Assembly (NCBI GenBank): GCA_031292465.1 | Contig: JARLHB010000365.1 | Coordinates: 1 to 7,929 of the forward strand | Source: Ignavibacteriaceae bacterium | GTDB lineage: Bacteria > Bacteroidota > Ignavibacteria > Ignavibacteriales > Ignavibacteriaceae | DNA length: 7,929 bases | Direction: 5' to 3' | Shown: one piece after another, positions 1 through 5,419 of the stretch | Numbering within the stretch: position 1 is the stretch's first letter | How the letters are laid out: each line of letters opens with the position of its first letter | The notes under the pieces: generated by a model | Seen by the model: the letters and a program-made list of their open reading frames with translations, nothing else | Database searches by the model: none | What the model was told of the DNA's origin: nothing | Position numbers and translations under genes: made by a program

Positions 1-96
1 CCAGGCGAACAGGGTGCTGCAAATGAAAAGCCTAAAGGCGACGATAAAAACGTTCAGGATGCTTCTTATGAAGTAGTTGACGATGATAAAAAATAA
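1..96 (+). CDS. dnaK: DnaK (Hsp70 chaperone), C-terminal end only
   Basis: The first 31 codons of the window are open in frame 1 and end at TAA 94-96. The peptide is hydrophilic and low in complexity, rich in Gly, Lys, Asp and Ala, and closes with YEVVDDDKK. This matches the conserved acidic tail (E-V-V/D-D-D/E-K) that ends bacterial DnaK proteins after a disordered linker. Hsp70 is an ATP-driven cytosolic chaperone working with DnaJ and GrpE; the tail contributes to client handling. Only the extreme C-terminus is present, so ATPase and substrate-binding domains cannot be checked. The hsp20 gene 184 bases downstream on the same strand supports a chaperone locus. The call rests on the tail motif and this neighbour. 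Confidence 0.85.
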   Translation, partial: PGEQGAANEKPKGDDKNVQDASYEVVDDDKK

Positions 97-112
97 TTAG
101 CAGTTCTTATGT

Positions 113-219
113 AGGCCGGGCAGCCTGTTTCGGCATGGCTTAATTTTGATTGGTTAAATATCTAAGTATTGAGAATATAGATCTTTATTAAGCCGAGCCA
201 TGACGGGCCTGCCAAGCCT
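113..219. repeat. Long imperfect inverted repeat between dnaK and hsp20
   Basis: The left arm 113-144 and right arm 187-219 are imperfect reverse complements, about 24 of 33 aligned positions by hand, separated by a 42-base AT-rich loop. The strongest blocks are GGCTTAAT (137-144) with ATTAAGCC (187-194), and AGGC at 113-116 with GCCT at 216-219. An alternative register pairs CATGGCT (134-140) with AGCCATG (196-202). Both arms are much more GC-rich than the surrounding spacer. No T-run follows the right arm, so it is not a standard intrinsic terminator. It could be an mRNA structure separating dnaK and hsp20 expression, or a small palindromic repeat element. Confidence 0.5.
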
Positions 220-263
220 TCTGTATATCACAAAGTTTAATCTAAAAAACAAAAAATACTAAT

Positions 264-274
264 AAAGGAAAGGG
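264..274 (+). promoter_or_regulatory. Ribosome binding site of hsp20
   Basis: AAAGGAAAGGG lies 6 bases before the ATG at 281. It is a purine-rich tract with two Shine-Dalgarno-like cores and fixes the hsp20 start. It also shows that this organism uses Shine-Dalgarno sequences at some genes. Confidence 0.7.
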
Positions 275-280
275 ATATCT

Positions 281-682
281 ATGTCCGATTATAAAGAGAC
301 CTCAGAAACAGAAGTTCTTGAAGAACAAAAATCATGGGAAGAGGCAGCAGAATGTGAACCTGCAATTGTGCCTGCTGTAGATATATATGAAACCGGTGAA
401 GAATTTGTTCTTACAGCAAATCTTCCGGGTGTATCAAAAGAGAATGTTCACTTAAAAATGGAAGAAAACAATCTGTCAATTTTTGGCGGCGTAAACTACA
501 TTGAAGGCCTGGAAAGAAAATACGTTTTAAATGAAAGCCTGTTTGCAAATTACTACCGTAAATTTAAATTGTCAGACGGTATTGATACTTCAAAAATTAC
601 AGCAAAATATGAAAACGGGCAGTTAGTTGTAAGTCTGCCGAAACATGATAAAGTAAAACCAAGAACCATTAGCGTAAGCTAA
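281..682 (+). CDS. hsp20: Small heat-shock protein, Hsp20/alpha-crystallin family
   Basis: This 133-residue protein is the size of a typical bacterial small heat-shock protein, an ATP-independent holdase that forms oligomers and keeps unfolding proteins soluble in the cytosol. A short acidic N-terminal arm (about residues 1-27) precedes the alpha-crystallin domain (about 30-122). That domain starts with PAVDIYET (31-38), contains EEFVLTANLPGVSKENV (40-56), and ends with the family signature running from FKLSDGID (95-102) through AKYENGQLVVSLPK (108-121). The C-terminal ISV (130-132) corresponds to the I-x-I/V motif that docks neighbouring dimers. The ATG at 281 has a good ribosome binding site. 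Its place behind dnaK suggests stress induction, but I find no CIRCE element in the spacer. A strong terminator follows. Family identity is secure. Confidence 0.95.
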   Translation: MSDYKETSETEVLEEQKSWEEAAECEPAIVPAVDIYETGEEFVLTANLPGVSKENVHLKMEENNLSIFGGVNYIEGLERKYVLNESLFANYYRKFKLSDGIDTSKITAKYENGQLVVSLPKHDKVKPRTISVS

Positions 683-703
683 TAAATCAGCTCATCTATG
701 TGT

Positions 704-731
704 AAAGCCCCGATTTTTTCGGGGCTTTTTT
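704..731 (+). terminator. Rho-independent terminator after hsp20
   Basis: AAAGCCCCGA (704-713) and TCGGGGCTTT (719-728) form a perfect 10-bp stem around a 5-T loop, and a run of T extends to 731. It lies 22 bases after the hsp20 stop and cleanly ends the chaperone transcript. Confidence 0.93.
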
Positions 732-897
732 ATTATTTAGTGATGTAAAATATGTGATATTAAACCATTATAAGTATAAAGTTGTCTATTATTAAGTGTA
801 TAATTTTAGAATATATATATACTTACATTTCAATTGTTTTGAATATTTTGTTAATTTTAAAGTTTGAAAATTATTTTGATATGGAAATGATTAGGCA
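732..897 (+). other. AT-rich spacer upstream of the acyltransferase gene
   Basis: This 166-base gap contains no coding sequence I can support. A TATAAT hexamer occurs at 799-804, but I see no convincing -35 at a normal distance, so no promoter is called. An ATATATATA tract lies near 812-820. The likely promoter of the downstream gene should fall here because a terminator precedes it. Confidence 0.4.
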
Positions 898-1992
898 ATG
901 ACTCAAAGTTCAAAGAAGAATCGTATAATATTTATCGATTTGATGAGAGCGTTCGCGGTGATTCAGATGGTTCAGGGGCATACTGTTGATGTTCTGCTAT
1001 CCAATGATTACAGGAGTTTTAATTCCCCGTTTTTCGCTTTCTGGTTCTTTATGAGGGGAATGACCGCACCTATTTTCTTATTTACTGCAGGTACGGTGTT
1101 TACGTATTTATTTAAACTTGTAAATGAACCTTTCGCAACAAATCCAAGAGTAAAAAAAGGGATTAAGAGATTTTTCCTTTTAATATTTCTCGGATATTTG
1201 CTTCGGTATCCAACTCCATCAATTATTGATTTTTCCAATGTTACGGCAGATGCCTGGAGAAACTTTTTCGCAATAGATGTATTGCATTTAATTGGTTTCG
1301 GCATTTTTTTCTTAATGGTATTCCTGCTTATAGGTGAAAAATTCAAGATAAATGATTATGTGGTCTTCTCTGCAGGTGCGCTTTTATTTTTCTGCTTATA
1401 TCAGCCGTTTAGTATAATTAACTGGCTTAAATATGTTCCGGCATGGATGGCTGGTTATTTTTATAACGGCAGCGGTTCAAATTTCCCGCTGTTTCCATGG
1501 GCAGGTTATGTAATTGCCGGCGGATTGCTGGGGAGTTTTCTTGCAAAGCACCCTACGGTTTTCAAATCCATAAAATTCAGCTATGGACTTGCAGCTTTTG
1601 GAGTGGTATTTATTGTTTTGGCATTATTAGGCAATGAGTTTGAAATTTTATTATACGGTCATTCAAGCTTTTGGACAACAAGCCCCAGCCTTATTTTTTA
1701 CAGGCTTGGAATTGTACTCATTTTAAATTCTCTTGTTTCAATCATAGCCTTAAAAGTAAAAACTATACCAAGAATATTCATATTAATAGGCAGGAACACA
1801 TTGTTAATTTATATTGTGCATCTTACTATTTTATACGGCAGTGCATGGAATCCGGGCTTAATAAGCATATTAGATAAGAGCCTGAATGTATGGAACACTA
1901 TCGGTATGGTTTTGCTTATGCTTACAGCTATGACGTTTATGGTTGTTATAATTCATTGGTTCAAAATTCAGAATAAGCAGGCTGAAGCGTAA
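898..1992 (+). CDS. Multi-pass membrane acyltransferase, HGSNAT/DUF1624 family
   Basis: The 364-residue protein is strongly hydrophobic, with roughly ten predicted membrane helices. The N-terminal signature RIIFIDLMRAFAVIQM (9-24), followed by QGH (26-28) and Asp31, and then RGMTAPIFLFTAGT (53-66), matches the heparan-alpha-glucosaminide N-acetyltransferase-like catalytic domain. In the characterised HGSNAT enzyme, an early membrane-helix His takes part in moving an acetyl group from cytosolic acetyl-CoA across the membrane to a sugar amine; His28 is the likely equivalent. The bacterial substrate is unknown. A stop codon at 892-894 limits the start to 898 or later, and the ribosome binding site is weak. 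The gene is preceded by a terminator and followed by a 225-base gap, so it appears monocistronic. The broader acyltransferase-3 superfamily is a less likely alternative. Confidence 0.8.
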   Translation: MTQSSKKNRIIFIDLMRAFAVIQMVQGHTVDVLLSNDYRSFNSPFFAFWFFMRGMTAPIFLFTAGTVFTYLFKLVNEPFATNPRVKKGIKRFFLLIFLGYLLRYPTPSIIDFSNVTADAWRNFFAIDVLHLIGFGIFFLMVFLLIGEKFKINDYVVFSAGALLFFCLYQPFSIINWLKYVPAWMAGYFYNGSGSNFPLFPWAGYVIAGGLLGSFLAKHPTVFKSIKFSYGLAAFGVVFIVLALLGNEFEILLYGHSSFWTTSPSLIFYRLGIVLILNSLVSIIALKVKTIPRIFILIGRNTLLIYIVHLTILYGSAWNPGLISILDKSLNVWNTIGMVLLMLTAMTFMVVIIHWFKIQNKQAEA

Positions 1993-2217
1993 TCAACTTA
2001 CGATGCAGGATAAGTATTAGATGATGCATTAACCCTGTCATCTTTGTTGTTTCGCGGCAATTTGTATAAGCAGGTGAACTTTTTAATTTCTCAGTTCCAC
2101 ATTGATGTGTGCAACGAAAGGGAGTAATTGCTGATGTAATATACGGCATCCCGATTTTCCTAAGATGTTATTATACTAAGCCTACGCTTGTAATTAGACA
2201 CATAATTGTTTTACGGG
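1993..2217. other. Non-coding spacer between convergent genes
   Basis: The 225-base spacer separates the acyltransferase gene from the convergent DUF2442 gene. I see no supported gene. A weak hairpin (AGATGA 2019-2024 with TCATCT 2038-2043, 13-base loop) followed by TTGTTGTTT might end the acyltransferase transcript, but it is too poor to call as a terminator. The GC content is higher than in other spacers here, so a decayed gene fragment cannot be excluded. Confidence 0.35.
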
Positions 2218-2505
2218 TTAAGCACTTCTAGTAGTTCTTTTAAATGGCTTTATGAGTGCTGGCTTACCTGTATCATATAGGAAATCCGGTGCACAATCAT
2301 AACCATTAGGCCACTGTAATATACCATCTTCAATGTGGAACTTTTTAAAGTATTCTTCACGTTTTAGATCGTTAAAAGATTTAAGATCTTTTGTCTTAAT
2401 TTCTTTAAAATCACAAATCTTTAATTTCCCATTTTCAAATTCAATAAGTAACTTAAAATTGCCTATATATGTAGCATTTACAGGATAATGAATTATTGTA
2501 TCCAT
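2218..2505 (-). CDS. DUF2442 family protein, partner of DUF4160
   Basis: This 95-residue soluble protein fits the DUF2442 pattern. An N-terminal beta region contains the FENGKLKICDF element (23-33). A central segment follows (LKSFNDLKREEYFKKF, 41-56), then the family hallmark WPNGYDCAPDFLYD (65-78). No biochemical function is established that I can name. Its ATG overlaps the last 13 bases of the DUF4160 gene in a different frame, and a GGAAAGGA Shine-Dalgarno (complement of 2513-2520) sits inside the end of that gene. This arrangement favours translational coupling and matched expression. The basic tail after residue 85 (KPFKRTTRS) could bind nucleic acid, but that is speculation. DUF4160/DUF2442 pairs recur in many bacteria and resemble toxin-antitoxin-type modules in size and layout; no activity is shown here. 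Confidence 0.85.
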   Translation of the reverse strand: MDTIIHYPVNATYIGNFKLLIEFENGKLKICDFKEIKTKDLKSFNDLKREEYFKKFHIEDGILQWPNGYDCAPDFLYDTGKPALIKPFKRTTRSA

Positions 2506-2753
2506 GGTTTAATCCTTTCCGGTTCTATATGATCTCTTGAAATTTCCCAGTTATGTTCGAGTTCATCTTTATGTTGAATAATCCATTGTTTGACAATGCG
2601 TAACTTATTTGCCGGGAGATAACCTTTCATTATTTCGCCATTGAAGTTTATCTTACAAAAACCTTCAGGTGATTTCACATGTATATGAGGATCTTCGTGA
2701 TCCAAAAAATACATCTGAATAATCATATTCATGAATCTTGATATTTCCGGCAT
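2493..2753 (-). CDS. DUF4160 family protein, first gene of a two-gene unit
   Basis: The protein has 86 residues from the ATG at 2753. I prefer this start to a GTG at 2762 because DUF4160 proteins characteristically begin MP-x-I-S-x-F, seen here as MPEISRF. The family hallmark follows: IIQMYFLDHEDPHIHV (11-26), matching the usual DH-x-PPH-x-H motif, here with Asp21 in place of one Pro. A beta hairpin with NGEIMKGYLP (38-47) comes next, then the conserved helical end KLRIVKQWIIQHKDELEHNW (50-69). The clustered His residues 19, 23 and 25 look like a possible metal or catalytic site, but no activity is established for the family. It overlaps DUF2442 by 13 bases. No strong ribosome binding site is visible before the ATG. 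Confidence 0.87.
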   Translation of the reverse strand: MPEISRFMNMIIQMYFLDHEDPHIHVKSPEGFCKINFNGEIMKGYLPANKLRIVKQWIIQHKDELEHNWEISRDHIEPERIKPWIQ

Positions 2754-2788
2754 AATTGCCACAAATTTAATTAATAATTTATTTAGTT

Positions 2789-2816
2789 ACCATATATGAA
2801 TATTTGCCATTCTCAA
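2789..2816 (-). promoter_or_regulatory. Candidate promoter of the DUF4160-DUF2442 unit
   Basis: On the minus strand, TTGAGA (complement of 2811-2816) lies 16 bases before TATGGT (complement of 2789-2794). These match the -35 and -10 consensus at 5/6 and 4/6. The implied leader before the DUF4160 ATG is about 30 bases. The background is AT-rich, so chance matches are common. Confidence 0.3.
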
Positions 2817-2845
2817 ATGCTGTATCATTATTCAGGAATAAGGCA

Positions 2846-2860
2846 AAAGAATATTTCTTT
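2846..2860. repeat. Short perfect inverted repeat in the ruvB/DUF4160 divergent spacer
   Basis: AAAGAA (2846-2851) and TTCTTT (2855-2860) are perfect inverted repeats with a 3-base spacer, midway between two divergent genes. An operator is possible; in such AT-rich DNA, chance is equally plausible. Confidence 0.25.
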
Positions 2861-2938
2861 CCGGATTAACTATATGTATGTTTCAATTATTTGATTTAAT
2901 TTAGGCTGGTAGTTTTTCAATAATAAATATTTAAGCTT

Positions 2939-3967
2939 TTGAGAAAATCAACATCAACAACCCCGGAACCAAACGAGGAAGAGAAACAGTACGAACAGTC
3001 ACTGCGGCCTTTAAGATTATCGGATTTCTCCGGTCAGTCTAAGATTACGGATAACTTAAATGTCTTTATTTCCGCTGCTGTAAAGCGCGGGGATGCGTTG
3101 GACCACGTGCTGTTAACAGGCCCTCCGGGACTTGGAAAAACCACTCTTGCGCATATAATTGCGCATGAAATGGGAGTAAAGCTTAAAATTACTTCAGGCC
3201 CTGTATTGGAAAAGCCCGGCGATCTTGCAGGCCTTCTTACCACGCTTGAGGAAAAATCCGTCTTGTTTATTGATGAAATACACAGGTTAAGCCCTGTAGT
3301 TGAAGAATATCTTTACTCTGCAATGGAAGACTACAAACTTGATATAATGATTGACAGCGGCCCGAACGCCAGAACTGTTCAGATAAGCCTTCCAAAGTAT
3401 ACGTTAATTGGTGCAACCACCAGGGCAGGTATGCTTACGTCTCCGTTAAGAGACAGATTTGGTATAAAGTTCAGGCTGGATTATTATGATTCCGAAATAT
3501 TAAAAAAGATAGTAAAGCGCTCCAGCCAGATTCTGGGACTTAAGATTGATGAAGATGCCGCTTATGAAATTGCAAAACGCTCCAGAGGTACACCGAGAAT
3601 TGCAAACCGCCTTTTAAGAAGAACGCGTGACTTTGCAGATTTTGAAGATAAAAAAATAATTGATCTGGAAATTGCTAAAAAAGCTTTAGCAGCCCTGGAA
3701 GTGGATGATTACGGCCTTGATGAAATGGATAAAGAAATTATTCTAGCCATAATTGAAAAATACAAAGGTGGCCCTGTAGGCCTTAATACCCTTGCAGTTG
3801 CCGTTAATGAAGACCCCGGTACAATTGAAGAAGTTTATGAGCCGTTCTTAATCCAACAGGGCTTTATAAACCGCACACCGCGGGGCAGGGAAGCTACGGA
3901 ATTAGCCTACAAAAGATTCGGCAAAACCAAATTTGACGATAAGAACCTGACTTCGCTGTTTGGTTGA
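2939..3967 (+). CDS. ruvB: Holliday-junction branch-migration helicase RuvB
   Basis: The 342 residues match normal RuvB length. RuvB is the AAA+ ATPase ring that, with RuvA, drives Holliday-junction branch migration so that RuvC can resolve the junction in recombinational repair. All core elements are visible. These are the entry motif LRPLRLSDFSGQ (22-33), Walker A GPPGLGKT (61-68), Walker B FIDE with following IHRL (110-117), the beta-hairpin segment used for RuvA contact (about 141-152), sensor I GATTRAG (158-164), the SPLRDRFG arginine-finger region (168-175), sensor II GTPRIANRLLRR (217-228), and a winged-helix C-terminus with GPVGLNTLA (278-286) and TPRGREAT (313-320). The start is TTG: a stop at 2924-2926 and the absence of any ATG before the conserved domain leave little choice. 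No clear Shine-Dalgarno precedes it. ruvA and ruvC are not adjacent. Confidence 0.97.
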   Translation: MRKSTSTTPEPNEEEKQYEQSLRPLRLSDFSGQSKITDNLNVFISAAVKRGDALDHVLLTGPPGLGKTTLAHIIAHEMGVKLKITSGPVLEKPGDLAGLLTTLEEKSVLFIDEIHRLSPVVEEYLYSAMEDYKLDIMIDSGPNARTVQISLPKYTLIGATTRAGMLTSPLRDRFGIKFRLDYYDSEILKKIVKRSSQILGLKIDEDAAYEIAKRSRGTPRIANRLLRRTRDFADFEDKKIIDLEIAKKALAALEVDDYGLDEMDKEIILAIIEKYKGGPVGLNTLAVAVNEDPGTIEEVYEPFLIQQGFINRTPRGREATELAYKRFGKTKFDDKNLTSLFG

Positions 3968-3970
3968 TAA

Positions 3971-4003
3971 TTGTTCGTACATCATAAATTTGATTACGAA
4001 TAA
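3971..4003. terminator. Hairpin at the ruvB/DUF2383 convergence, possible bidirectional terminator
   Basis: TTGTTCGTA (3971-3979) and TACGAATAA (3995-4003) pair over 9 positions with one G-U. ATCA (3981-3984) with TGAT (3991-3994) extends the stem around a TAAATT loop, leaving C3980 bulged. It sits exactly where two convergent genes end and overlaps the minus-strand stop codon. The stem is AT-rich and there is no clean T-tract on either side, so termination is uncertain. Confidence 0.35.
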
Positions 4004-4446
4004 ACAGTGCTTAGCGGGCTGCTTTTAAATGAATATACTATTTTGTAATGCAGACTGATTGAAGCAAAGTATTGTTTTGCCACAAGAGGAATTACTTCCC
4101 ACAGTATATTGCCATTCATAGCCATAGAGTATTTGTTTAGTACAATGTCGTCAATTTCTTCACATTGTGCAATTATCTCTTTATCATTCTTTAATGAGCT
4201 GAATTTTTCAAGAATTTTTTGAGAGATTTGTAAACCTTTCTCTTCAAATTTTCCGCCAAGCCGTTCAATTTCAGCTTTTAACTTGAGTATATTTTTATTT
4301 TTTTCATCCACGCAGTTATTCAAAGTACTTTTTAAATATGGATCTTTGGTCTTATCAGATACAGTTCTAAATATTTCATGTTCCATTGCGCATGTATCTA
4401 TTAAATCTTCTAATACGGAAAGCGTAATCTCTCTTGTGTTTTCCAT
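3994..4446 (-). CDS. DUF2383/PA2169-like four-helix-bundle protein
   Basis: The 150-residue, mainly helical soluble protein has no signal peptide. The pattern matches the PA2169/DUF2383 family. Helix 1 has VLEDLIDTCAMEHEIFRTVS (11-30), then KDPYLKSTL (34-42) and helix 2 ending AEIERLGG (58-65), a marker segment for the family. Helix 3 carries LKNDKEIIAQCEEIDD (85-100) and helix 4 EVIPLVAKQYFASISLHY (117-134). Members adopt a ferritin-like four-helix bundle; many occur near stress genes, but no reaction is established that I can state. The ATG is fixed by a strong AAAGGAGC Shine-Dalgarno (complement of 4453-4460) at ideal spacing. The gene is convergent with ruvB, and its last bases overlap a hairpin. 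The 16-residue tail after the domain (SFKSSPLSTVYS) is not part of the conserved pattern. Confidence 0.8.
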   Translation of the reverse strand: MENTREITLSVLEDLIDTCAMEHEIFRTVSDKTKDPYLKSTLNNCVDEKNKNILKLKAEIERLGGKFEEKGLQISQKILEKFSSLKNDKEIIAQCEEIDDIVLNKYSMAMNGNILWEVIPLVAKQYFASISLHYKIVYSFKSSPLSTVYS

Positions 4447-4492
4447 CTTTTAGCTCCTTTCATTTTATTTTTAGGGGCAAATGATTTACATA

Positions 4493-4520
4493 ATTACATA
4501 ACCTATTCATAACAGATCAA
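4493..4520 (-). promoter_or_regulatory. Candidate promoter of the DUF2383 gene
   Basis: On the minus strand, TTGATC (complement of 4515-4520) is followed after 16 bases by TGTAAT (complement of 4493-4498). These match -35 and -10 at 4/6 and 5/6. The predicted leader of about 40 bases would include the strong Shine-Dalgarno AAAGGAGC. Confidence 0.4.
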
Positions 4521-4710
4521 ACAAATCTCTAATTCTAAAATATTATATTTTTATTTCCCCTTTGGGATACTATTATTTTTGTGAGAATATAAATTATTTT
4601 GTTTCTATGTGTAATGATTTCCCGCACAGTAGTAATTAAAAAATATTAAGGGGTAAATTATTGCACTATTGTTAATTAGCAAATAATGTTCAAACATATA
4701 CTGACTTTGA

Positions 4711-4720
4711 GGTATATACC
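4711..4720. repeat. Perfect palindrome GGTATATACC
   Basis: A 10-base perfect palindrome lies in the middle of the divergent spacer, with partly symmetric flanks (TTTGA before, AATAAA after). It could be a dimeric repressor site, but it is about 150 bases from the plus-strand start and over 180 from the minus-strand promoter. Confidence 0.25.
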
Positions 4721-4850
4721 AATAAAAATTATTTGTTATTTTGACGGCAGATGACAATATATAGTTTAACAGGGATAAATTTTTGCATTTAGAAGACAGC
4801 CGGATAGGAGATAATTATTCAATTATTTTAAACTTTATTGTGGAAATTGC

Positions 4851-4879
4851 TTGACATTATTTACCGCACACGTTAAATT
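4851..4879 (+). promoter_or_regulatory. Promoter of the exported FN3-like protein, possibly leaderless
   Basis: A perfect -35 hexamer TTGACA (4851-4856) is followed at exactly 17 bases by TAAATT (4874-4879, 4/6 match to TATAAT). Transcription would start near 4886, which is the A of the gene's ATG. No Shine-Dalgarno precedes that ATG. A perfect inverted repeat GTTAAA-T-TTTAAC (4872-4884) covers the -10 and could be an operator. Confidence 0.55.
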
Positions 4880-4885
4880 TTAACC

Positions 4886-5305
4886 ATGAAAAAACTTCAG
4901 ACTACATTTTTACTTATAATTTTAGTTTGTATTGCAACTGCCTTTGCAGGAGTTTATATAACTCTTAATGTAAGCGGGGGAGATAGTGCTTATCTTTCAT
5001 GGGATGTTTCTGTTGATGGCACGTTATCCCAACAGCAAAAATTTAGTGTGCAAAGAAAAACTAACGAAACAGATTATAGTGAGATTGCTAAAGTAACTGC
5101 GTCTAACGGTATTATGCATTATACTTATGTGGATAAAACAGCATACAAGACCAGCGATGTAATGTATTATTATAGGATACAATTAGTTGATGCTAATGCC
5201 GAATTTCCATATTCATATGTTTATGGATCGGCAACGGGCAGCGCACATTTAAGTATCTCGGGCGTTAAAAAGACATGGGGCAGTATTAAAGCCATGTTCA
5301 GGTAA
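4886..5305 (+). CDS. Small exported protein with FN3-like beta-sandwich
   Basis: This 139-residue protein of no named family begins with a clear Sec signal peptide: MKK, a hydrophobic core at about 8-19, then AFA before Gly22, a good signal-peptidase I site. The mature part (22-118) has the alternating-strand pattern of a fibronectin-III/Ig-like domain: AYLSWDVSVDG (35-45), QKFSVQRKTNETDYSEIAKV (51-70) and the YYYRIQLVDA strand (95-104). Such domains are common in exported proteins of Bacteroidetes/Chlorobi-type bacteria. There is no lipobox and no obvious type IX sorting domain. The protein ends in a basic, aromatic tail, SGVKKTWGSIKAMFR (125-139), set off from the domain. A role in the periplasm or cell surface is inferred, and no binding partner is known. 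It lies upstream of the spoIID-type gene but has its own promoter. Confidence 0.8.
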   Translation: MKKLQTTFLLIILVCIATAFAGVYITLNVSGGDSAYLSWDVSVDGTLSQQQKFSVQRKTNETDYSEIAKVTASNGIMHYTYVDKTAYKTSDVMYYYRIQLVDANAEFPYSYVYGSATGSAHLSISGVKKTWGSIKAMFR

Positions 5306-5385
5306 TTCTTTTTCATTTAATGTCTAACCAATTAAGCAAACCTTATAATATTCTCTTAAAGGAAAGTAACTTTTTAATAAATGGT

Positions 5386-5391
5386 TATAAT
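5386..5391 (+). promoter_or_regulatory. Candidate -10 box of the spoIID-maf-UPF0104 operon
   Basis: A perfect TATAAT lies 28 bases before the ATG at 5420. No good -35 occurs 16-18 bases upstream, and the extended -10 TG is off by one base. The 114-base gap after the previous gene leaves room for a promoter, but this one is tentative. Confidence 0.3.
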
Positions 5392-5419
5392 ATATTAATT
5401 ACGGCTGCAATTGATTAAA

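Larger units (their letters stand above)
4447..4885. other. 439-base divergent intergenic region
   Basis: This is the longest gene-free stretch in the window, lying between divergently transcribed genes. It is very AT-rich. I see candidate promoters at both ends (4493-4520 minus, 4851-4879 plus), the Shine-Dalgarno of the DUF2383 gene at 4453-4460, and a perfect 10-base palindrome GGTATATACC at 4711-4720. No open frame of useful length, tRNA-like fold or repeat array was found by eye. The middle (about 4525-4845) is more than two promoters need, so a small RNA or a third regulatory element is possible, though nothing specific supports one. Confidence 0.5.

Noticed and set aside
97..112. TTAGCAGTT resembling half of a CIRCE heat-shock operator
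   Set aside because: CIRCE needs TTAGCACTC, a 9-base gap and GAGTGCTAA. The second arm is absent and the first is mismatched.
1008..1346. Minus-strand open frame of 112 codons inside the acyltransferase gene
   Set aside because: It lies opposite a well-supported membrane protein gene; the Lys/Ile-rich translation is what an antisense reading of Phe/Leu-rich codons gives, with no family pattern.
1671..1877. Plus-strand open frame of 68 codons inside the acyltransferase gene
   Set aside because: It is an out-of-frame reading of a supported gene, with no ribosome binding site or recognisable motif.
1961..2149. Minus-strand open frame of 62 codons in the spacer after the acyltransferase gene
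   Set aside because: It overlaps the end of the acyltransferase gene, and the translation has no domain or plausible composition. A decayed remnant is possible but unsupported.
3034..3243. Minus-strand open frame opposite ruvB
   Set aside because: It is a shadow of the conserved Walker A region and carries no motif of its own.
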